Origin: Psychrobacter immobilis
GTDB lineage: Bacteria; Pseudomonadota; Gammaproteobacteria; Pseudomonadales; Moraxellaceae
Assembly (NCBI RefSeq): GCF_904846225.1
Contig: NZ_CAJGZJ010000017.1
Coordinates: forward strand, 1 to 64,000
Length of the DNA stretch: 64,000 nucleotides
Direction of reading: 5' to 3'
Under the pieces are notes generated by a model. It saw only the letters and a list, made by a program, of their open reading frames with translations. It was not told the origin of the DNA and made no database searches. Each line of letters starts with the position of its first letter. The first letter of the stretch is position 1. Shown here piece after piece: positions 1 to 10,327 of this stretch. The translations under genes were made by a program, and so were the position numbers.

Positions 1-72
1 TGGATGGAAAATGACTTATCCAAATTGTTTTATGATATTTGTCCTGACCATAACAGTTTTATTTTGAACTGA
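1..72 (+). CDS. Possible C-terminal end of a gene entering from the left
   Basis: Frame 1 is open from the first base and ends at a TGA at 70-72. It encodes 23 residues ending in HNSFILN. A bidirectional terminator follows at about 119-152, as expected if a plus-strand gene ends here. Frame 2 is also open to about base 66, so the reading frame is not secure. No family can be assigned from this length. Confidence 0.3.
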   Translation, partial: WMENDLSKLFYDICPDHNSFILN

Positions 73-118
73 CTATACTACAGTCGCTGTGCAAAATAAC
101 ACCCAATAGAATAAGCAA

Positions 119-152
119 AAAAAGCAGATATCGATTTGATACCTGCTTTTTT
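119..152. terminator. Bidirectional intrinsic terminator
   Basis: The arms aaaaagcagatatc and gatacctgctttttt pair almost perfectly around a short loop. There is an A-run on the left and a T-run on the right, so it can end transcripts from both sides: the gene entering from the left and the minus-strand flavodoxin gene that stops at 214. Confidence 0.75.
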
Positions 153-213
153 GTTTTATAAATTAACCTATAACTCAAAGCCTGATTTTCTAGGCTTTTA
201 AAAAGAATGGCTA

Positions 214-819
214 CTATTTAGGCTGATGTTTAATAATAGTTTTGGCCAAATGATCACCAAACCAAATCGCCGTATCAATATCGCCAGGTCCAGGTGTTTC
301 TTCAGGTGGCCCATCAAGCGACTGCGTCATTAAGCCCAAAAAGCTTGAAAGACGGTTTAAATCATGTGCCTCATGACCTGTGGGCATCAGTGGTAATCCA
401 ATCCAGTTCATGCCATGTTGCATAGCGTATAGAGAAATCTGCTGTAATACGGCAAGCTTATCCCCGCTTAGTCCACCAGAGTTGGCGAACGCGGCGGCCC
501 ACTTACCTTCCCATTTGCGGTGATACCAGCGCTTTGAGGTTTCATCCATAAAAGTTTTAAATTCAGCCGTCACGCTACCCATGTATACGGCACTACCGAA
601 AACCAGCAAATCAGCCTGATCCAAATAGTCCCAGTCGACATCATGAACATCGACAGCTTTGGCCTGTGCTTGTGGCAATTGCTGATGTGCGCCCTTAACG
701 ATTGCTTCAGCGACGCGCTTAGTATGACCATAGTTACTGTGAAAAATAACGGCAATCGATACATTGGGCGTGTTATCAGTGGGTGTAGATTTTAAAGACG
801 ATTCGACAGATGTATTCAT
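214..819 (-). CDS. Flavodoxin-family protein (WrbA/NAD(P)H:quinone oxidoreductase-like)
   Basis: A 201-residue soluble protein of the flavodoxin/NADPH-dependent FMN reductase fold, probably binding FMN and acting in cytoplasmic quinone or redox chemistry. After a polar 20-residue start, the first beta strand and phosphate loop read IFHSNYGHTKRVAEAI. Next come VFGSAVYMGSVTAEFK and the second FMN-loop region AAAFANSGGLSGDK, both typical of WrbA-type proteins. The WrbA loop TxxGG is only loosely kept, so exact substrate and name are unsure. It is upstream of pgeF on the same strand but separated by 85 bp on the side of its start, so it is probably transcribed alone and ends at the terminator near 119-152. 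Confidence 0.8.
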   Translation of the reverse strand: MNTSVESSLKSTPTDNTPNVSIAVIFHSNYGHTKRVAEAIVKGAHQQLPQAQAKAVDVHDVDWDYLDQADLLVFGSAVYMGSVTAEFKTFMDETSKRWYHRKWEGKWAAAFANSGGLSGDKLAVLQQISLYAMQHGMNWIGLPLMPTGHEAHDLNRLSSFLGLMTQSLDGPPEETPGPGDIDTAIWFGDHLAKTIIKHQPK

Positions 820-904
820 ACAAACTCTAATAATGGCTATAAGTGGTGGGATAAAAATAAGAAAGGATAATACATAAAATAAATCAGTTCATCATGCTCA
901 GCGT

Positions 905-1924
905 TTATATAGAATTACCGCGTACAATAACAAGCGCCATACGCCCTGTAGCGGGCTGCTGTAAATGGGTCTGACGCCGATAAGAGTAATAATGGTCATC
1001 CGCATAACTACAGTGTGTCGGTGATGAATTATCTAGCGTTACACCAGCGGCACTTAATTGATCGGCGGCCAGTTTTGGTAAGTCAATTTTAATTTTCTGC
1101 ACTTCGACGGTAGCGTCATTTAGTCGTTGGTCAGTTGTATTATTCAAGCACTGAATTTGGCTATCATTCTTAGTGACGCCATCAGAGCTTATTACGTATA
1201 ACGGATCGAAATTATCAATCTCAGACTCAGTCAACAATTGATTTTCGATGCAGCCTGCCAGCAATTGGTCACGGACAGGGCTATCTACTTCATAATTTTG
1301 TTGGCTGATACAAACGCCAATCCATGCCTTAATTTGTCCAGACTCAGTAAAATGCTGTACGGTTGCTTGAATAACGCCACATGCAAGCCCTTGCCAGCCA
1401 GCATGAATCGCTGCAATCTGACCACTAGCAGGTTGGTATAAAACAATGGGTACACAATCAGCCGTCATTATCGCCAGTCCAACACCTTTTTGCTGACTGA
1501 CCATCGCATCAGCGGCCATTGGTTCCATACTCAGTGCTGTGGCGTCAATATCATGAATCCGCTTGCCATGAACTTGATTAACCCAATGCAGGCGTTTGAT
1601 GCGTAAGTGCTGCTTACTCTCTAAAGATAGATTTGCTACTTGCTCATTGATGGTAGCCAGCAAACGCATGCGATTGTCTAATACCGTTGCCGCCTCGTCA
1701 TTGACGTGCAAACCCAAGTTTAACTCGCCATAACTGGCTTCAATCTGCGATCCTGATTGCTTTTTTTCTGCACCAAAATCACTGAGATTAACAATATTAT
1801 CATCAGAAACAGTGCTACTAGAAATAATGTCGCTAAAAGTACTGCCACTAGAAAAGGCAGCCGTTTGAAAAACAGCCACGTCATCAATGTGCGCCAGCAA
1901 TGTCACAGGAAGCTTATTTGTCAT
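905..1924 (-). CDS. pgeF: Peptidoglycan editing factor PgeF (YfiH/laccase-domain)
   Basis: A 339-residue protein of the YfiH/DUF152 family. The family is known as a copper/zinc-binding multicopper-oxidoreductase-like enzyme; in E. coli it removes wrongly incorporated residues from peptidoglycan precursors. Metal and catalytic motifs are visible: VNQVHGKRIHDI, MTADCVPIVLY, AIHAGWQGLACGV, GVCISQQNYEV and the C-terminal HCSYADDHYYSYRR. It is about 90 residues longer than the usual 240-250, because of a polar N-terminal insertion (about residues 25-75) and a second polar stretch near residue 250. It lies downstream of rluD with a gap of about 85 bp; rluD-pgeF is a common proteobacterial pair. The start at 1924 lacks a clear Shine-Dalgarno. 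Confidence 0.92.
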   Translation of the reverse strand: MTNKLPVTLLAHIDDVAVFQTAAFSSGSTFSDIISSSTVSDDNIVNLSDFGAEKKQSGSQIEASYGELNLGLHVNDEAATVLDNRMRLLATINEQVANLSLESKQHLRIKRLHWVNQVHGKRIHDIDATALSMEPMAADAMVSQQKGVGLAIMTADCVPIVLYQPASGQIAAIHAGWQGLACGVIQATVQHFTESGQIKAWIGVCISQQNYEVDSPVRDQLLAGCIENQLLTESEIDNFDPLYVISSDGVTKNDSQIQCLNNTTDQRLNDATVEVQKIKIDLPKLAADQLSAAGVTLDNSSPTHCSYADDHYYSYRRQTHLQQPATGRMALVIVRGNSI

Positions 1925-2009
1925 GGCTGAGTTACCGTCTTAATGGGTCGTTATTATATTGCTGACAATGCTTTAGTAATTTTTTACAATCTTATTTACG
2001 CATCACTGT

Positions 2010-3266
2010 TTATTCGTCATCATAACCATCACTCAGAACCGCCATTAACTGCTGCATATCTTCAGGCAGTGGCGTCGTCACCTCGATGTCCTCGCCCGTC
2101 GCTGGGTGAACAAATCCTAAGGTGTAAGCATGCAATGCTTGACGGGGAAAGTTACTAATTGCTTGACGCTGGGCTTCTGTCAGACCTGAGCGCAGTTGAC
2201 GACGACCACCATAGATACGGTCGCCTACTATCGGATAAGTGATATGACTTAAATGCACCCGAATCTGGTGGGTTCTTCCCGTCTCAAGCCCGACATCCAA
2301 CAAGCAATAATTGCCATTAAGTGGGGTCACATTTAACAGATGCGTGACAGCCTCACGTCCTGCGGTCATGACAGTCATTTTGGTACGCTGGTTACGATGA
2401 CGACCGATTGGCGCGTCAATACGACGGTGGCGCAATAGACTTGCCTGATCACCTGCAACCACACATTTATAGTGGCGATACACTGATTTATCTTTCAACT
2501 GATCCATCAGTGCCATTTGTGCTGGCTTGGTTTTTCCGATAAGTAATAGCCCAGAAGTATCTTTATCAATCCTATGCACTAGGCCTGCACGTGGCAGATG
2601 GTTCTGCTGCGGATAATGATACAGAAGCGCATTGACCAAGGTGCCTGTCTGATTACCTGCACCAGGATGAACCACCATACCAACAGGCTTATTAATCACT
2701 AATACTTCATCATCTTCATAGACGACATCGATATTTATATTTTCTGGCTGATCTTCACCATGTTGCTGCAACGTGGTCGATAAATGCAATACATCATCTG
2801 CTTTAACACGAACTTTTGGTCTTTGTACACTGCCGTTATAAAGCAAACTACCATCAGTAATCCAGCCTTGTATCTGTACACGCGAAAAATCTGTAAATAT
2901 TTGCGATGCCACCTTATCGATACGCAAACCTGACTCATCTTCTGTAACAATATGGGTCATATCAATCGTTACAGGTACGGCTTGACCAGCAATTGGCGCT
3001 TCATCATCGTCGCCATCGTCAATATCATCACCCTCTTCATCGTTACTATCCGTCAGCTCGTTGTCAAATGCGTCACTATCTTCTAACAGAGCTTCTTCTT
3101 CTGACAAAGCTTCATCATGGACTTTTTCATCAAGCGTTGTTTGATTGTTGTCAGATAACTCATTATTCTTTAAAACGTCGTTTGGCATCGTTGACTCTTG
3201 TGCTGATGAATCAGTATCTAGCGATTGATTCGGTGGTAAATGGGTAGTCATAGCATTATTATTCAT
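2010..3266 (-). CDS. rluD: 23S rRNA pseudouridine synthase RluD
   Basis: Converts uridines in helix 69 of 23S rRNA to pseudouridine. An S4-type RNA-binding domain (LRIDKVASQIFTDFSRVQIQ) is followed by the RluA-family catalytic domain with the active-site aspartate in RAGLVHRIDKDTSGLLL. The family signature GRTHQIRVHL is also present. I chose the start encoding MNNNAM at 3266; the frame is open up to 3422, but that extension looks non-coding in composition. Even so, about 100 residues precede the S4 domain, ending in a very acidic run of D and E. The E. coli enzyme has no such extension. It diverges from bamD, as in many gammaproteobacteria. Confidence 0.93.
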   Translation of the reverse strand: MNNNAMTTHLPPNQSLDTDSSAQESTMPNDVLKNNELSDNNQTTLDEKVHDEALSEEEALLEDSDAFDNELTDSNDEEGDDIDDGDDDEAPIAGQAVPVTIDMTHIVTEDESGLRIDKVASQIFTDFSRVQIQGWITDGSLLYNGSVQRPKVRVKADDVLHLSTTLQQHGEDQPENINIDVVYEDDEVLVINKPVGMVVHPGAGNQTGTLVNALLYHYPQQNHLPRAGLVHRIDKDTSGLLLIGKTKPAQMALMDQLKDKSVYRHYKCVVAGDQASLLRHRRIDAPIGRHRNQRTKMTVMTAGREAVTHLLNVTPLNGNYCLLDVGLETGRTHQIRVHLSHITYPIVGDRIYGGRRQLRSGLTEAQRQAISNFPRQALHAYTLGFVHPATGEDIEVTTPLPEDMQQLMAVLSDGYDDE

Positions 3267-4110
3267 GGCAGATTTATATATGGCAAAGTCCCTAGCATCG
3301 TTTTGCAAGGCAACTCTAAAGGTAAGTTTATAAACAAATAGACTGTCGTTCGCTGATTGGTAACTCGTCATCCAAATAATCGTTGTCAAAAAAGCGAGGG
3401 CAATATCGCGATAGTGTACCATGCCGAGCGCTTAAGCCCTATAGAAGCGATGCGTTATCTGTCGTTTTTTGATTACAGCTCATTGTTTAAAGCATTAGCG
3501 ATTAACTCTCTAGAATATGACATTGCTGTAATTTACTGTATATTTGTCAATGCTGGCGAGATTCAATATCGCTCAAAATCGCCGCTCATGTTAAAATGCC
3601 AAACTGACATCAACTATGACGTGGTATCTTGGTGGCAGACTGTCTTATATCTTGCAAACCTCATCATAATTGAGCAGATAAACAGTCTTTAACGCAGTGG
3701 CATCAAAAAGATAAGCTGATTTCTTAAGCCTAACACTAAAATGCTGTCATACTGCGTCAACCATTTAGTCAAAGAGTCAGTGGTGGCTGCTTATAACGAC
3801 TCATCATGACATTACTACAATATAGATGGTGAAAAAATAGACGAAGCGAACGTTATTCTATAAAGTGGAGCCATATTTTGCTGTATGCTATGGCACTATA
3901 TTTTAGAATACCGCTATTTTATTAGAATTGGATGTGATCTTGAGCCAATATCACCTTCGATAAAAATTATGCTAATAATGCGTTCGTTTAACTATAAGCA
4001 TATTCAATAGTAGACCGTTACCTGATGCCATACGCATCGTTTTTATTATTAACCTTTTATATATCATGATAGCGCTGCTGTTATTATGTATCTTGTGTCG
4101 GAGAAGAAGT
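3267..4110. other. Intergenic region between divergent rluD and bamD
   Basis: About 840 bp that must hold the promoters for rluD-pgeF (minus) and bamD (plus). A plus-strand frame is open at 3357-3692 (111 codons), but its composition and lack of a ribosome site do not support a gene. AT-rich; I saw no repeat, RNA gene or strong consensus promoter. Confidence 0.5.
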
Positions 4111-5319
4111 ATGCAAGCTGTTGGCAATACGTTTATCAAACTGTCCTCAATAACCCTGCTTGCGCTAAGCGTGAACCTAGTGGGTTGTCAGACTTTTAAA
4201 AACCTGACTGGCGGTAAAGATGTCGATGCGGTAGAAACTGCCGAAAAGTCAGAGCAAAATTACTATAATGACGCCATCACCCAAATTGATAAAGGTCGCT
4301 ATAACCAAGCCATCGAAGATCTGACCAGTCTGCGTACCTTTTACCCTACCGGACAGTATGCTGAACCAGCATTACTCGACATGATGTACGCACAATATTC
4401 AAGCGGTGAGTATGAAACGGCAGCAGCCAGTGCCGAGCAATTCATCCGTCTATACCCTTCTAATCCGCAAGTCAGCTATGCTTACTATGTGCGCGGTGTG
4501 GCCAATATGCAAGGCTCATCAGAGGGCTTAAAATTATTTAAGCTAAATCAAGCCGAGCGCGATACGGCATATTTACGTATCGCCTTTGCAAACTTTCAAG
4601 AGCTTATCAACAAATACCCTAACAGTCCTTATACGCCCGATGCTGCTCAGCGCATGACCTTTATCTATAATCAGTTTGCTGAAAGTGAGATGAGCGCCGC
4701 CAATTGGTATATCGAGCGCGAAGCATATGTTGCCGCAGTCAACCGTGCCAAATGGGTATTTCAATATTATCCGCTCAGTGAATCAACGCCAGAAGCCATT
4801 GCTATCCTTGCTTATAGTAACGGCAAGTTGGGTCTAACAGACTTGGCGAATGAGTACAAAACTTTATTGCAGATCAACTACCCAGATTGGTTGACCAATG
4901 ACGGCCGCGTAAAATTAAAAACCAAACGTGATAGCACTTGGCTAAACAAAGTGACTTTTGGCAAGCTTGGGCGTTCAAACATAACAGATAAGACAGCCGC
5001 AACTGGCGCATACAATGGCGCAACCAAGACTCAGATGATTCGTAATGCAAATCAATTAAGACTGCCTAGCGAAAATACTACCAATGCACCTGTCGCCAAC
5101 GACTTCTCTTCTCGTAATAGCGGTCTCAATATAGGCTTAGATTTGCCTGAGGCTTCAGCGGAAAGAGTGACTAGTCAATCGAGCACTGGCTCTACGGCTA
5201 GAGAAGCGAACGTTGATCCACAAAATATAAATCCAACGCGCCGCACGACCTTACCTGAAACTAATGACAGCATTATGCTAACGCCATCGAGCAATGACAC
5301 AGATATGAATAACAACTAA
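4111..5319 (+). CDS. bamD: Outer membrane assembly lipoprotein BamD (ComL)
   Basis: Lipoprotein component of the BAM complex that inserts beta-barrel proteins into the outer membrane. The start at 4111 follows ggagaagaag and gives a typical signal peptide with lipobox LVGC. Tetratricopeptide-like helices follow: YYNDAITQIDKGRYNQAIED, FYPTGQYAEPALLDMMYA, AAASAEQFIRLYPSNPQV and so on to about residue 260. The protein is 402 residues against about 245 in E. coli. The extra part is a polar, S/T/N-rich C-terminal tail of about 130 residues with no recognisable fold. It stands alone, ending at the terminator near 5362-5395. Confidence 0.93.
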   Translation: MQAVGNTFIKLSSITLLALSVNLVGCQTFKNLTGGKDVDAVETAEKSEQNYYNDAITQIDKGRYNQAIEDLTSLRTFYPTGQYAEPALLDMMYAQYSSGEYETAAASAEQFIRLYPSNPQVSYAYYVRGVANMQGSSEGLKLFKLNQAERDTAYLRIAFANFQELINKYPNSPYTPDAAQRMTFIYNQFAESEMSAANWYIEREAYVAAVNRAKWVFQYYPLSESTPEAIAILAYSNGKLGLTDLANEYKTLLQINYPDWLTNDGRVKLKTKRDSTWLNKVTFGKLGRSNITDKTAATGAYNGATKTQMIRNANQLRLPSENTTNAPVANDFSSRNSGLNIGLDLPEASAERVTSQSSTGSTAREANVDPQNINPTRRTTLPETNDSIMLTPSSNDTDMNNN

Positions 5320-5361
5320 TTATTTTCGTTAATTTTATATCATCTATTGCCTATCATAAAT

Positions 5362-5395
5362 AATAAGGTCAACGCTCAGTTGGCCTTATTTTTCT
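5362..5395 (+). terminator. Intrinsic terminator after bamD
   Basis: aataaggtcaac and gttggccttatt form a 12-bp stem with one G-U pair around a 5-base loop, followed by a T-rich tract. Confidence 0.75.
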
Positions 5396-5452
5396 GTCTC
5401 TACTCTATAATCTCTGCCCCACCTAATTGACCTATGGTAAACTGTTTTTTGT

Positions 5453-7618
5453 ATGAGCATTCCTAACCATATCCTCGAGCAACTAAATAGCCAAGCTGAC
5501 TTAGTCAGTATTATTGGGCGTCATACCACGCTTAAACGTGCGGGAGGCGAATATAAAGGCTGCTGCCCTTTTCATGGCGAAAAGTCCCCTTCTTTTTATG
5601 TTAATCCACAAAAAAACATCTACCATTGCTTCGGCTGTAGTGTCGGTGGCAACGCCATTAGTTTTTTGCGCGACTATGAAAACCTAACGTTTATTGAAGC
5701 GGTCAATGAGCTGTCAAAACAAACGGGTATCGAAGTCCCAAAAGAAGAGCAACAAAACGTCAGTTATCAGCGCACCAAGCAGCAACCGGCCGTAAAACCA
5801 GCTGCCAAAGCACCCCATACCAAAGTACCCGCTGATCATCAATCATCAGTAAATACAGCGTCTAATCCTCAAGATCAGAATACCCAAGCTAATACAGATC
5901 CGCTTGCCTACGATGATAACAGTCACTATGGAAACAGTAGCTACGAAAATTACCCGCCACTAGACGTCTACGACTCAGCGCCTTATGCAAATGATTCTTA
6001 TAGTTCAGACTATGAAAGCGGCCATGATAGTAGCTATCCGCCTGCATGGCTGACAGGCACTGATGAGACCACAGATCTGCATGGTATAAATAATCATGCG
6101 GATAAAGACGGCAACTTATATGAGCTATTAGAGCAAATACAGCAATTTTATCAACATAGTCTCACGACCCATCCTCATGCCAAGCATTATTTTTTATCGC
6201 GTGGTATTACCGAAGACATCTTTGAGACCTTTGGTTTGGGTTATGCGCCCTTTGGTTGGCAGCATCTTGAGCATCAGTTTCCGCAAGATATCGCTGGTCT
6301 AAAAGCGCTTGGTTTGGTTCGCAGCTCAGAGTCTGGGCGAGATTATGATCTATTGCGCGATCGCGTGATCTTTCCCATTCGAGACAATCAAGGTCGTACC
6401 ATTGGTTTCGGTGGTCGAGCGCTCGATGATGACGTCAAACCTAAATATATCAATTCCTCAGACTCGCCCGTCTTTCATAAGCAGCATGTGTTGTATGGCT
6501 ACTATGAATCACGCCAGCAGCGCGCTGATAACTGGCTCGTGGTCGAAGGCTATATGGATGTAATTGCCCTTTATCAAGTGGGCATTTATGGTGCCATCGC
6601 CTCTATGGGCACGGCGATTAACGAGAGTCAGATATCACGGTTATTAACGTTAAATCCTACTTTGACATTAAGTTTCGATGGCGATAGTGCTGGACAAAAA
6701 GCTGCTTGGCGCACGCTTGAAGTGGCGCTGCCTGTGCTGGCTGATGATAAAGAACTGCGGTTTTTGACCTTACCCAATAATCATGACCCTGACACCTTTA
6801 TTAAAAGTCAGGGCAGCGATGCCATGCGTCAACAAATTACCAATGCTATGCCGCTCTCACAGTATATATTTGCGTACTTGAGCGAGCGTTATGACTTAAC
6901 TTTGGTAGAAGGCAAAGCCAAGCTTATGTCTCAGGTGCGCTCATTGACCACCGCCTTACCCAAAGGCAGTAGCTTTCGTTATTTACTTAATAATGAGATT
7001 TATCAAAAGCTTGGCGGCAAACGCAGTCAAAACGTTGAGGCCAAAGATGCGCTACTAGATTTTGATGGTGACATGACCATCAGTCAGCAATTGCAGCTCT
7101 GCTTTTTGTTTCAGCCGCGGGCACTGCTTGATGACCCAATTGAGATGATTTGGCAACAGGCCGGTATCAATGGTTTACATCTGCCGGCCCATATCAAACA
7201 AAAAGCATCGCCCGATATATTGCGTGCATTGGCTTGGGAAGATCTGCAAGACACGGCGCTCATTGATATCGTGACTACCATCAAACGCTGTCTTACTTAC
7301 TTGCCAAAAGATGCCAACGCTGCGGCGCACTTTATCTTATCTAATCTAAAACCGATCACTCAAGAAACGCTTAGCCGTAGCTGGAGTGGATTTTATAAGA
7401 CATTGACGGCAAGGAATATCTTGAGCTTGGATGAGCAGATTGAGAACTTGGTTATGCAGTTGCTCAAACTACATCTACAAAAGAAGATGCAAGATTTGAT
7501 AAAAAATCCTGACCATATCAAGCTGGCGATTGTCCGAAAACAATCACAGTTATTGAATGATTGGTTGCGCGCACAGCAAGCTGAGCAATCAGCACAGATG
7601 GTCACGGTTCAATCTTAA
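5453..7618 (+). CDS. dnaG: DNA primase DnaG
   Basis: Makes RNA primers at the replication fork. N-terminal CHC2 zinc domain: CCPFHGEKSPSF followed by YHCFGCSVGGNAISF (about residues 38-70). TOPRIM core: VVEGYMDVIALYQ, then LSFDGDSAGQKAAWR with the DxD metal ligands. The C-terminal helical part should bind DnaB helicase. At 721 residues it is about 140 longer than E. coli DnaG (581). Most of the difference is a polar linker between zinc domain and catalytic core (about residues 100-210), rich in N, S, Y, Q and P. dnaG followed by rpoD keeps part of the macromolecular-synthesis arrangement; rpsU is not seen here. Confidence 0.96.
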   Translation: MSIPNHILEQLNSQADLVSIIGRHTTLKRAGGEYKGCCPFHGEKSPSFYVNPQKNIYHCFGCSVGGNAISFLRDYENLTFIEAVNELSKQTGIEVPKEEQQNVSYQRTKQQPAVKPAAKAPHTKVPADHQSSVNTASNPQDQNTQANTDPLAYDDNSHYGNSSYENYPPLDVYDSAPYANDSYSSDYESGHDSSYPPAWLTGTDETTDLHGINNHADKDGNLYELLEQIQQFYQHSLTTHPHAKHYFLSRGITEDIFETFGLGYAPFGWQHLEHQFPQDIAGLKALGLVRSSESGRDYDLLRDRVIFPIRDNQGRTIGFGGRALDDDVKPKYINSSDSPVFHKQHVLYGYYESRQQRADNWLVVEGYMDVIALYQVGIYGAIASMGTAINESQISRLLTLNPTLTLSFDGDSAGQKAAWRTLEVALPVLADDKELRFLTLPNNHDPDTFIKSQGSDAMRQQITNAMPLSQYIFAYLSERYDLTLVEGKAKLMSQVRSLTTALPKGSSFRYLLNNEIYQKLGGKRSQNVEAKDALLDFDGDMTISQQLQLCFLFQPRALLDDPIEMIWQQAGINGLHLPAHIKQKASPDILRALAWEDLQDTALIDIVTTIKRCLTYLPKDANAAAHFILSNLKPITQETLSRSWSGFYKTLTARNILSLDEQIENLVMQLLKLHLQKKMQDLIKNPDHIKLAIVRKQSQLLNDWLRAQQAEQSAQMVTVQS

Positions 7619-8090
7619 TTTTTAATTCTCAGATGATACCTCTTTAAAAGTATCGTAGCTGCCCCCACTAATAATGATTATGCCCAGTAGCATATCTTGC
7701 ACCATAAACATTTAGCTGATAGCAAATAATCAGTAAAAAATGATTGGAAGGCATCACTACCTCGTGCTTGACTACTGTGGTCTGTGTTAAACTATGTCGC
7801 TGTGTATTTATAGCACTGCTTAGTGAATGATTATGAGCATGCATCGTTTAACGCAAATTTTAGGTATTATTTTTAAGTAGCTGTTTTTGAGAGGCTATTA
7901 TTTTTTAGATATTGTTCTTTTGAAGCTTTTTTAATTTTTAGCTGTTTTTCAGCATTGTTATTGTAGTGTTTTGAGCCTTTATTCATATCAACTCATTTTT
8001 GATATTATTGACAACCTCTACGCCATATTTTGATCAATCGATTGATAAGATCAACGCAACCAGCAAGCGATAGCGAGTCACAATATAAAA
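7619..8090. promoter_or_regulatory. dnaG-rpoD intergenic region with a 14-bp palindrome
   Basis: About 470 AT-rich bases upstream of rpoD, without a coding frame. It holds a TTGACA at 8008-8013 with no good -10 at the right distance, and a perfect palindrome atcaatcgattgat at 8033-8046, 45 bp before the rpoD start. The palindrome could be an operator; this is inference. No terminator for dnaG is obvious. Confidence 0.35.
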
Positions 8091-10034
8091 ATGTCCGATG
8101 CAAGTAAGCGAGTATTTATGAACGATAAGTCAGTTTCTAAGTCCACATCTCAGCTGGCCACCTTAATCCAGATGGGTAAAGAGCAAGGGTATCTTACCTA
8201 TGCTGAGGTGAATGACCAACTGCCCGACTCTATTACCGAAAGCGATCAGATCGAAGATATTGTGCAAATGCTAACTGACGTTGGTATTAAAATCTTTGAA
8301 TCAGCCCCCGATGCCGATGACATCTTGATGAACGACGATTCAAGTGATGATGACATGGCAGCGGATGAGGCAGCGGCTGTATTGGCCTCTGTTGAGACTG
8401 AACCTGGTCGTACTACCGATCCTGTGCGTATGTATATGCGTGAAATGGGTACGGTCGATCTACTCACCCGCGAAGGTGAGATTGCCATTGCTAAGCGTAT
8501 CGAAGAAGGTATTCGTGACGTGCAGCATGCGATGTCTTTTTGGCCAGGTACGGTACAGTTTGTCCTTGATGAATATCAAAAAGTACAAGATGGCGAGAAA
8601 AAACTTTCTGATGTCATCACAGGTTTCTTAGATCCAGAAACCGAAGAAGACAAAATTGCTGCTCAAGAAGCAAAAGAGGCAGCAAAAGAAGAAAGAGAGC
8701 GCATCAAAGAAGAGAAAGAAAACCCGCCTGTTATCAAAGCAAAAGCCAAAGCAGCGTCGCTTGATGACGATGATGAAGACGATGACGACTCTGAAGAAGA
8801 AGCCGAAGAAGAGACCAGCGGTATTGATCCAGAAGAAGTACGTTTGCGTTTAGAAGAGATCGAAAACCTCTTTATCAAAGCCAAACAAGCCTTGCTAGAT
8901 TATGGCCGTGGTAGCGTGCAAGCTGACGAGGCTTACGCTTTACTCGCAGAACGCTTTATGATGTTGAAGTTGAACAATCGCTTGTCAGACCAAGTCATGG
9001 CTATTATGCATGATGTTTATGACGACGTGCGTAAGCAAGAGCGTCAAATCATGCGTTTGGTCATTCGCCGTGGTCGTATGCCGCGTGAAGAATTCCGTAA
9101 AACGTTCCCAAGTAATGAAACCAATGTTGATTGGCTCATTGAGCGTATCAAAGGCAAGCCTGCGTTTGCTGGTACGTTAGAAAAAGTCACCGATGACGTT
9201 ATCTTATTACAACGTCGCATTCGTGATTACGAGCAACAGCTCGACATGAAAATCCACGATATGAAAGACGTGGCGCGCCGTATGGCAATTGGTGAAGCAA
9301 AAGCTCGCCGTGCCAAAAAAGAAATGGTCGAAGCTAACCTACGTTTGGTGATCTCTATCGCCAAAAAATATACCAACCGTGGTCTACAGTTCTTGGATCT
9401 TATCCAAGAAGGTAATATCGGTCTGATGAAAGCGGTCGATAAATTTGAATATCGCCGTGGTTATAAATTCTCCACGTATGCAACGTGGTGGATTCGTCAG
9501 GCAATTACCCGCTCTATCGCTGACCAAGCACGCACGATTCGTATCCCTGTGCATATGATTGAGACTATCAATAAGATCAACCGTGTCTCACGTCAGTTGC
9601 TACAAGAAATGGGACGCGAGCCAACACCTGAGGAATTAGGTGAACGCTTAGAGATGGACGAAGTTAAAGTCCGTAAAGTACTAAAAATTGCCAAAGAGCC
9701 TATCTCAATGGAGACGCCAATTGGTGACGATGAAGATTCGCATTTAGGAGACTTCATCGAAGATGGTACTATCTCAAGTCCTGTAGATGATGCAACGGCT
9801 GCTGGACTACGTGAAGCGACTCGTGATGTGCTTGGCAACCTCACTGAGCGTGAAGCGCGTGTATTGAAAATGCGTTTCGGTATCGATATGCCAACTGACC
9901 ATACGTTAGAAGAAGTCGGTAAACAGTTCGATGTGACGCGTGAGCGTATTCGTCAGATTGAGGCAAAAGCATTGCGTAAATTGCGTCATCCATCACGCTC
10001 TGAGCACTTGCGTTCTTTCCTTGAGAACGACTAA
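8091..10034 (+). CDS. rpoD: RNA polymerase primary sigma factor RpoD (sigma-70)
   Basis: Housekeeping sigma factor directing RNA polymerase to -35/-10 promoters. Region 1.1 includes [16 protein letters not shown]. Region 1.2 contains [22 protein letters not shown] long acidic/basic non-conserved region follows (about residues 185-250). Regions 2.1-2.4 include [20 protein letters not shown] and [18 protein letters not shown]. Region 3 contains [15 protein letters not shown]. Region 4.2 has [20 protein letters not shown] and ends [13 protein letters not shown]. 647 residues, usual for Moraxellaceae. An internal ATG at 8118 aligns better with related sigma factors and may be the true start; neither site has a strong Shine-Dalgarno. 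Confidence 0.97.
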   Translation: MSDASKRVFMNDKSVSKSTSQLATLIQMGKEQGYLTYAEVNDQLPDSITESDQIEDIVQMLTDVGIKIFESAPDADDILMNDDSSDDDMAADEAAAVLASVETEPGRTTDPVRMYMREMGTVDLLTREGEIAIAKRIEEGIRDVQHAMSFWPGTVQFVLDEYQKVQDGEKKLSDVITGFLDPETEEDKIAAQEAKEAAKEERERIKEEKENPPVIKAKAKAASLDDDDEDDDDSEEEAEEETSGIDPEEVRLRLEEIENLFIKAKQALLDYGRGSVQADEAYALLAERFMMLKLNNRLSDQVMAIMHDVYDDVRKQERQIMRLVIRRGRMPREEFRKTFPSNETNVDWLIERIKGKPAFAGTLEKVTDDVILLQRRIRDYEQQLDMKIHDMKDVARRMAIGEAKARRAKKEMVEANLRLVISIAKKYTNRGLQFLDLIQEGNIGLMKAVDKFEYRRGYKFSTYATWWIRQAITRSIADQARTIRIPVHMIETINKINRVSRQLLQEMGREPTPEELGERLEMDEVKVRKVLKIAKEPISMETPIGDDEDSHLGDFIEDGTISSPVDDATAAGLREATRDVLGNLTEREARVLKMRFGIDMPTDHTLEEVGKQFDVTRERIRQIEAKALRKLRHPSRSEHLRSFLEND

Positions 10035-10054
10035 TCCTTTAGTAATCTAAACAT

Positions 10055-10084
10055 AAAAAAGCCGAGTTTATCTTGGCTTTTTTT
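10055..10084 (+). terminator. Intrinsic terminator after rpoD
   Basis: aaaaaagccgag pairs with cttggctttttt across a 5-base loop and runs into a T-tract, 20 bp after the rpoD stop. Confidence 0.85.
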
Positions 10085-10125
10085 GTGCCTGCTATATAGG
10101 TTTAGCGATCACCGAGATTAGGCAC

Positions 10126-10269
10126 TATAGATAGAGAATAATAAAATCACTACAGTACTACTGGAATGAATTTTCGAAGCCTCTGTCAGCAACGACACAG
10201 CAAGCGAGAAAAATTTATACCAGTAGTATCTGACTATGGATGTATCGATTTAACTTTTCGTTGACTATA
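10126..10269 (+). repeat. Intergenic repeat family, copy A
   Basis: 144 bp differing at only one base (10139) from the copy at 20386-20529. It starts with tatag, ends with ttgactata, and contains an inverted repeat (tactactggaatgaatttt with aaaaatttataccagtagta) around a smaller inner hairpin. It lies between the rpoD terminator and the convergent TSUP gene. It carries no coding frame. The family resembles a small non-autonomous element; its mobilising enzyme is unknown. Confidence 0.9.
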
Positions 10270-10327
10270 TTACGCCACGTCATAACCTATAATTTTTGGT
10301 TCTTTAAGTACTAATTGCCTTCCAAAT

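Noticed and set aside
61-76. gaactgactata near the left edge as an end of another repeat copy
   Set aside because: Only the last 8 bases match; no gatgtatcga block or hairpin arms precede it.
3357-3692. 111-codon plus-strand frame between rluD and bamD
   Set aside because: No ribosome site, overlaps the alternative rluD start region, composition not protein-like, no family recognised.
8008-8036. TTGACA as the -35 of an rpoD promoter
   Set aside because: No acceptable -10 lies 16-18 bases downstream.
8246-8884. Several open frames inside rpoD on other frames
   Set aside because: Serine- or lysine-rich mirror translations of the acidic region of rpoD; shadows of a certain gene.
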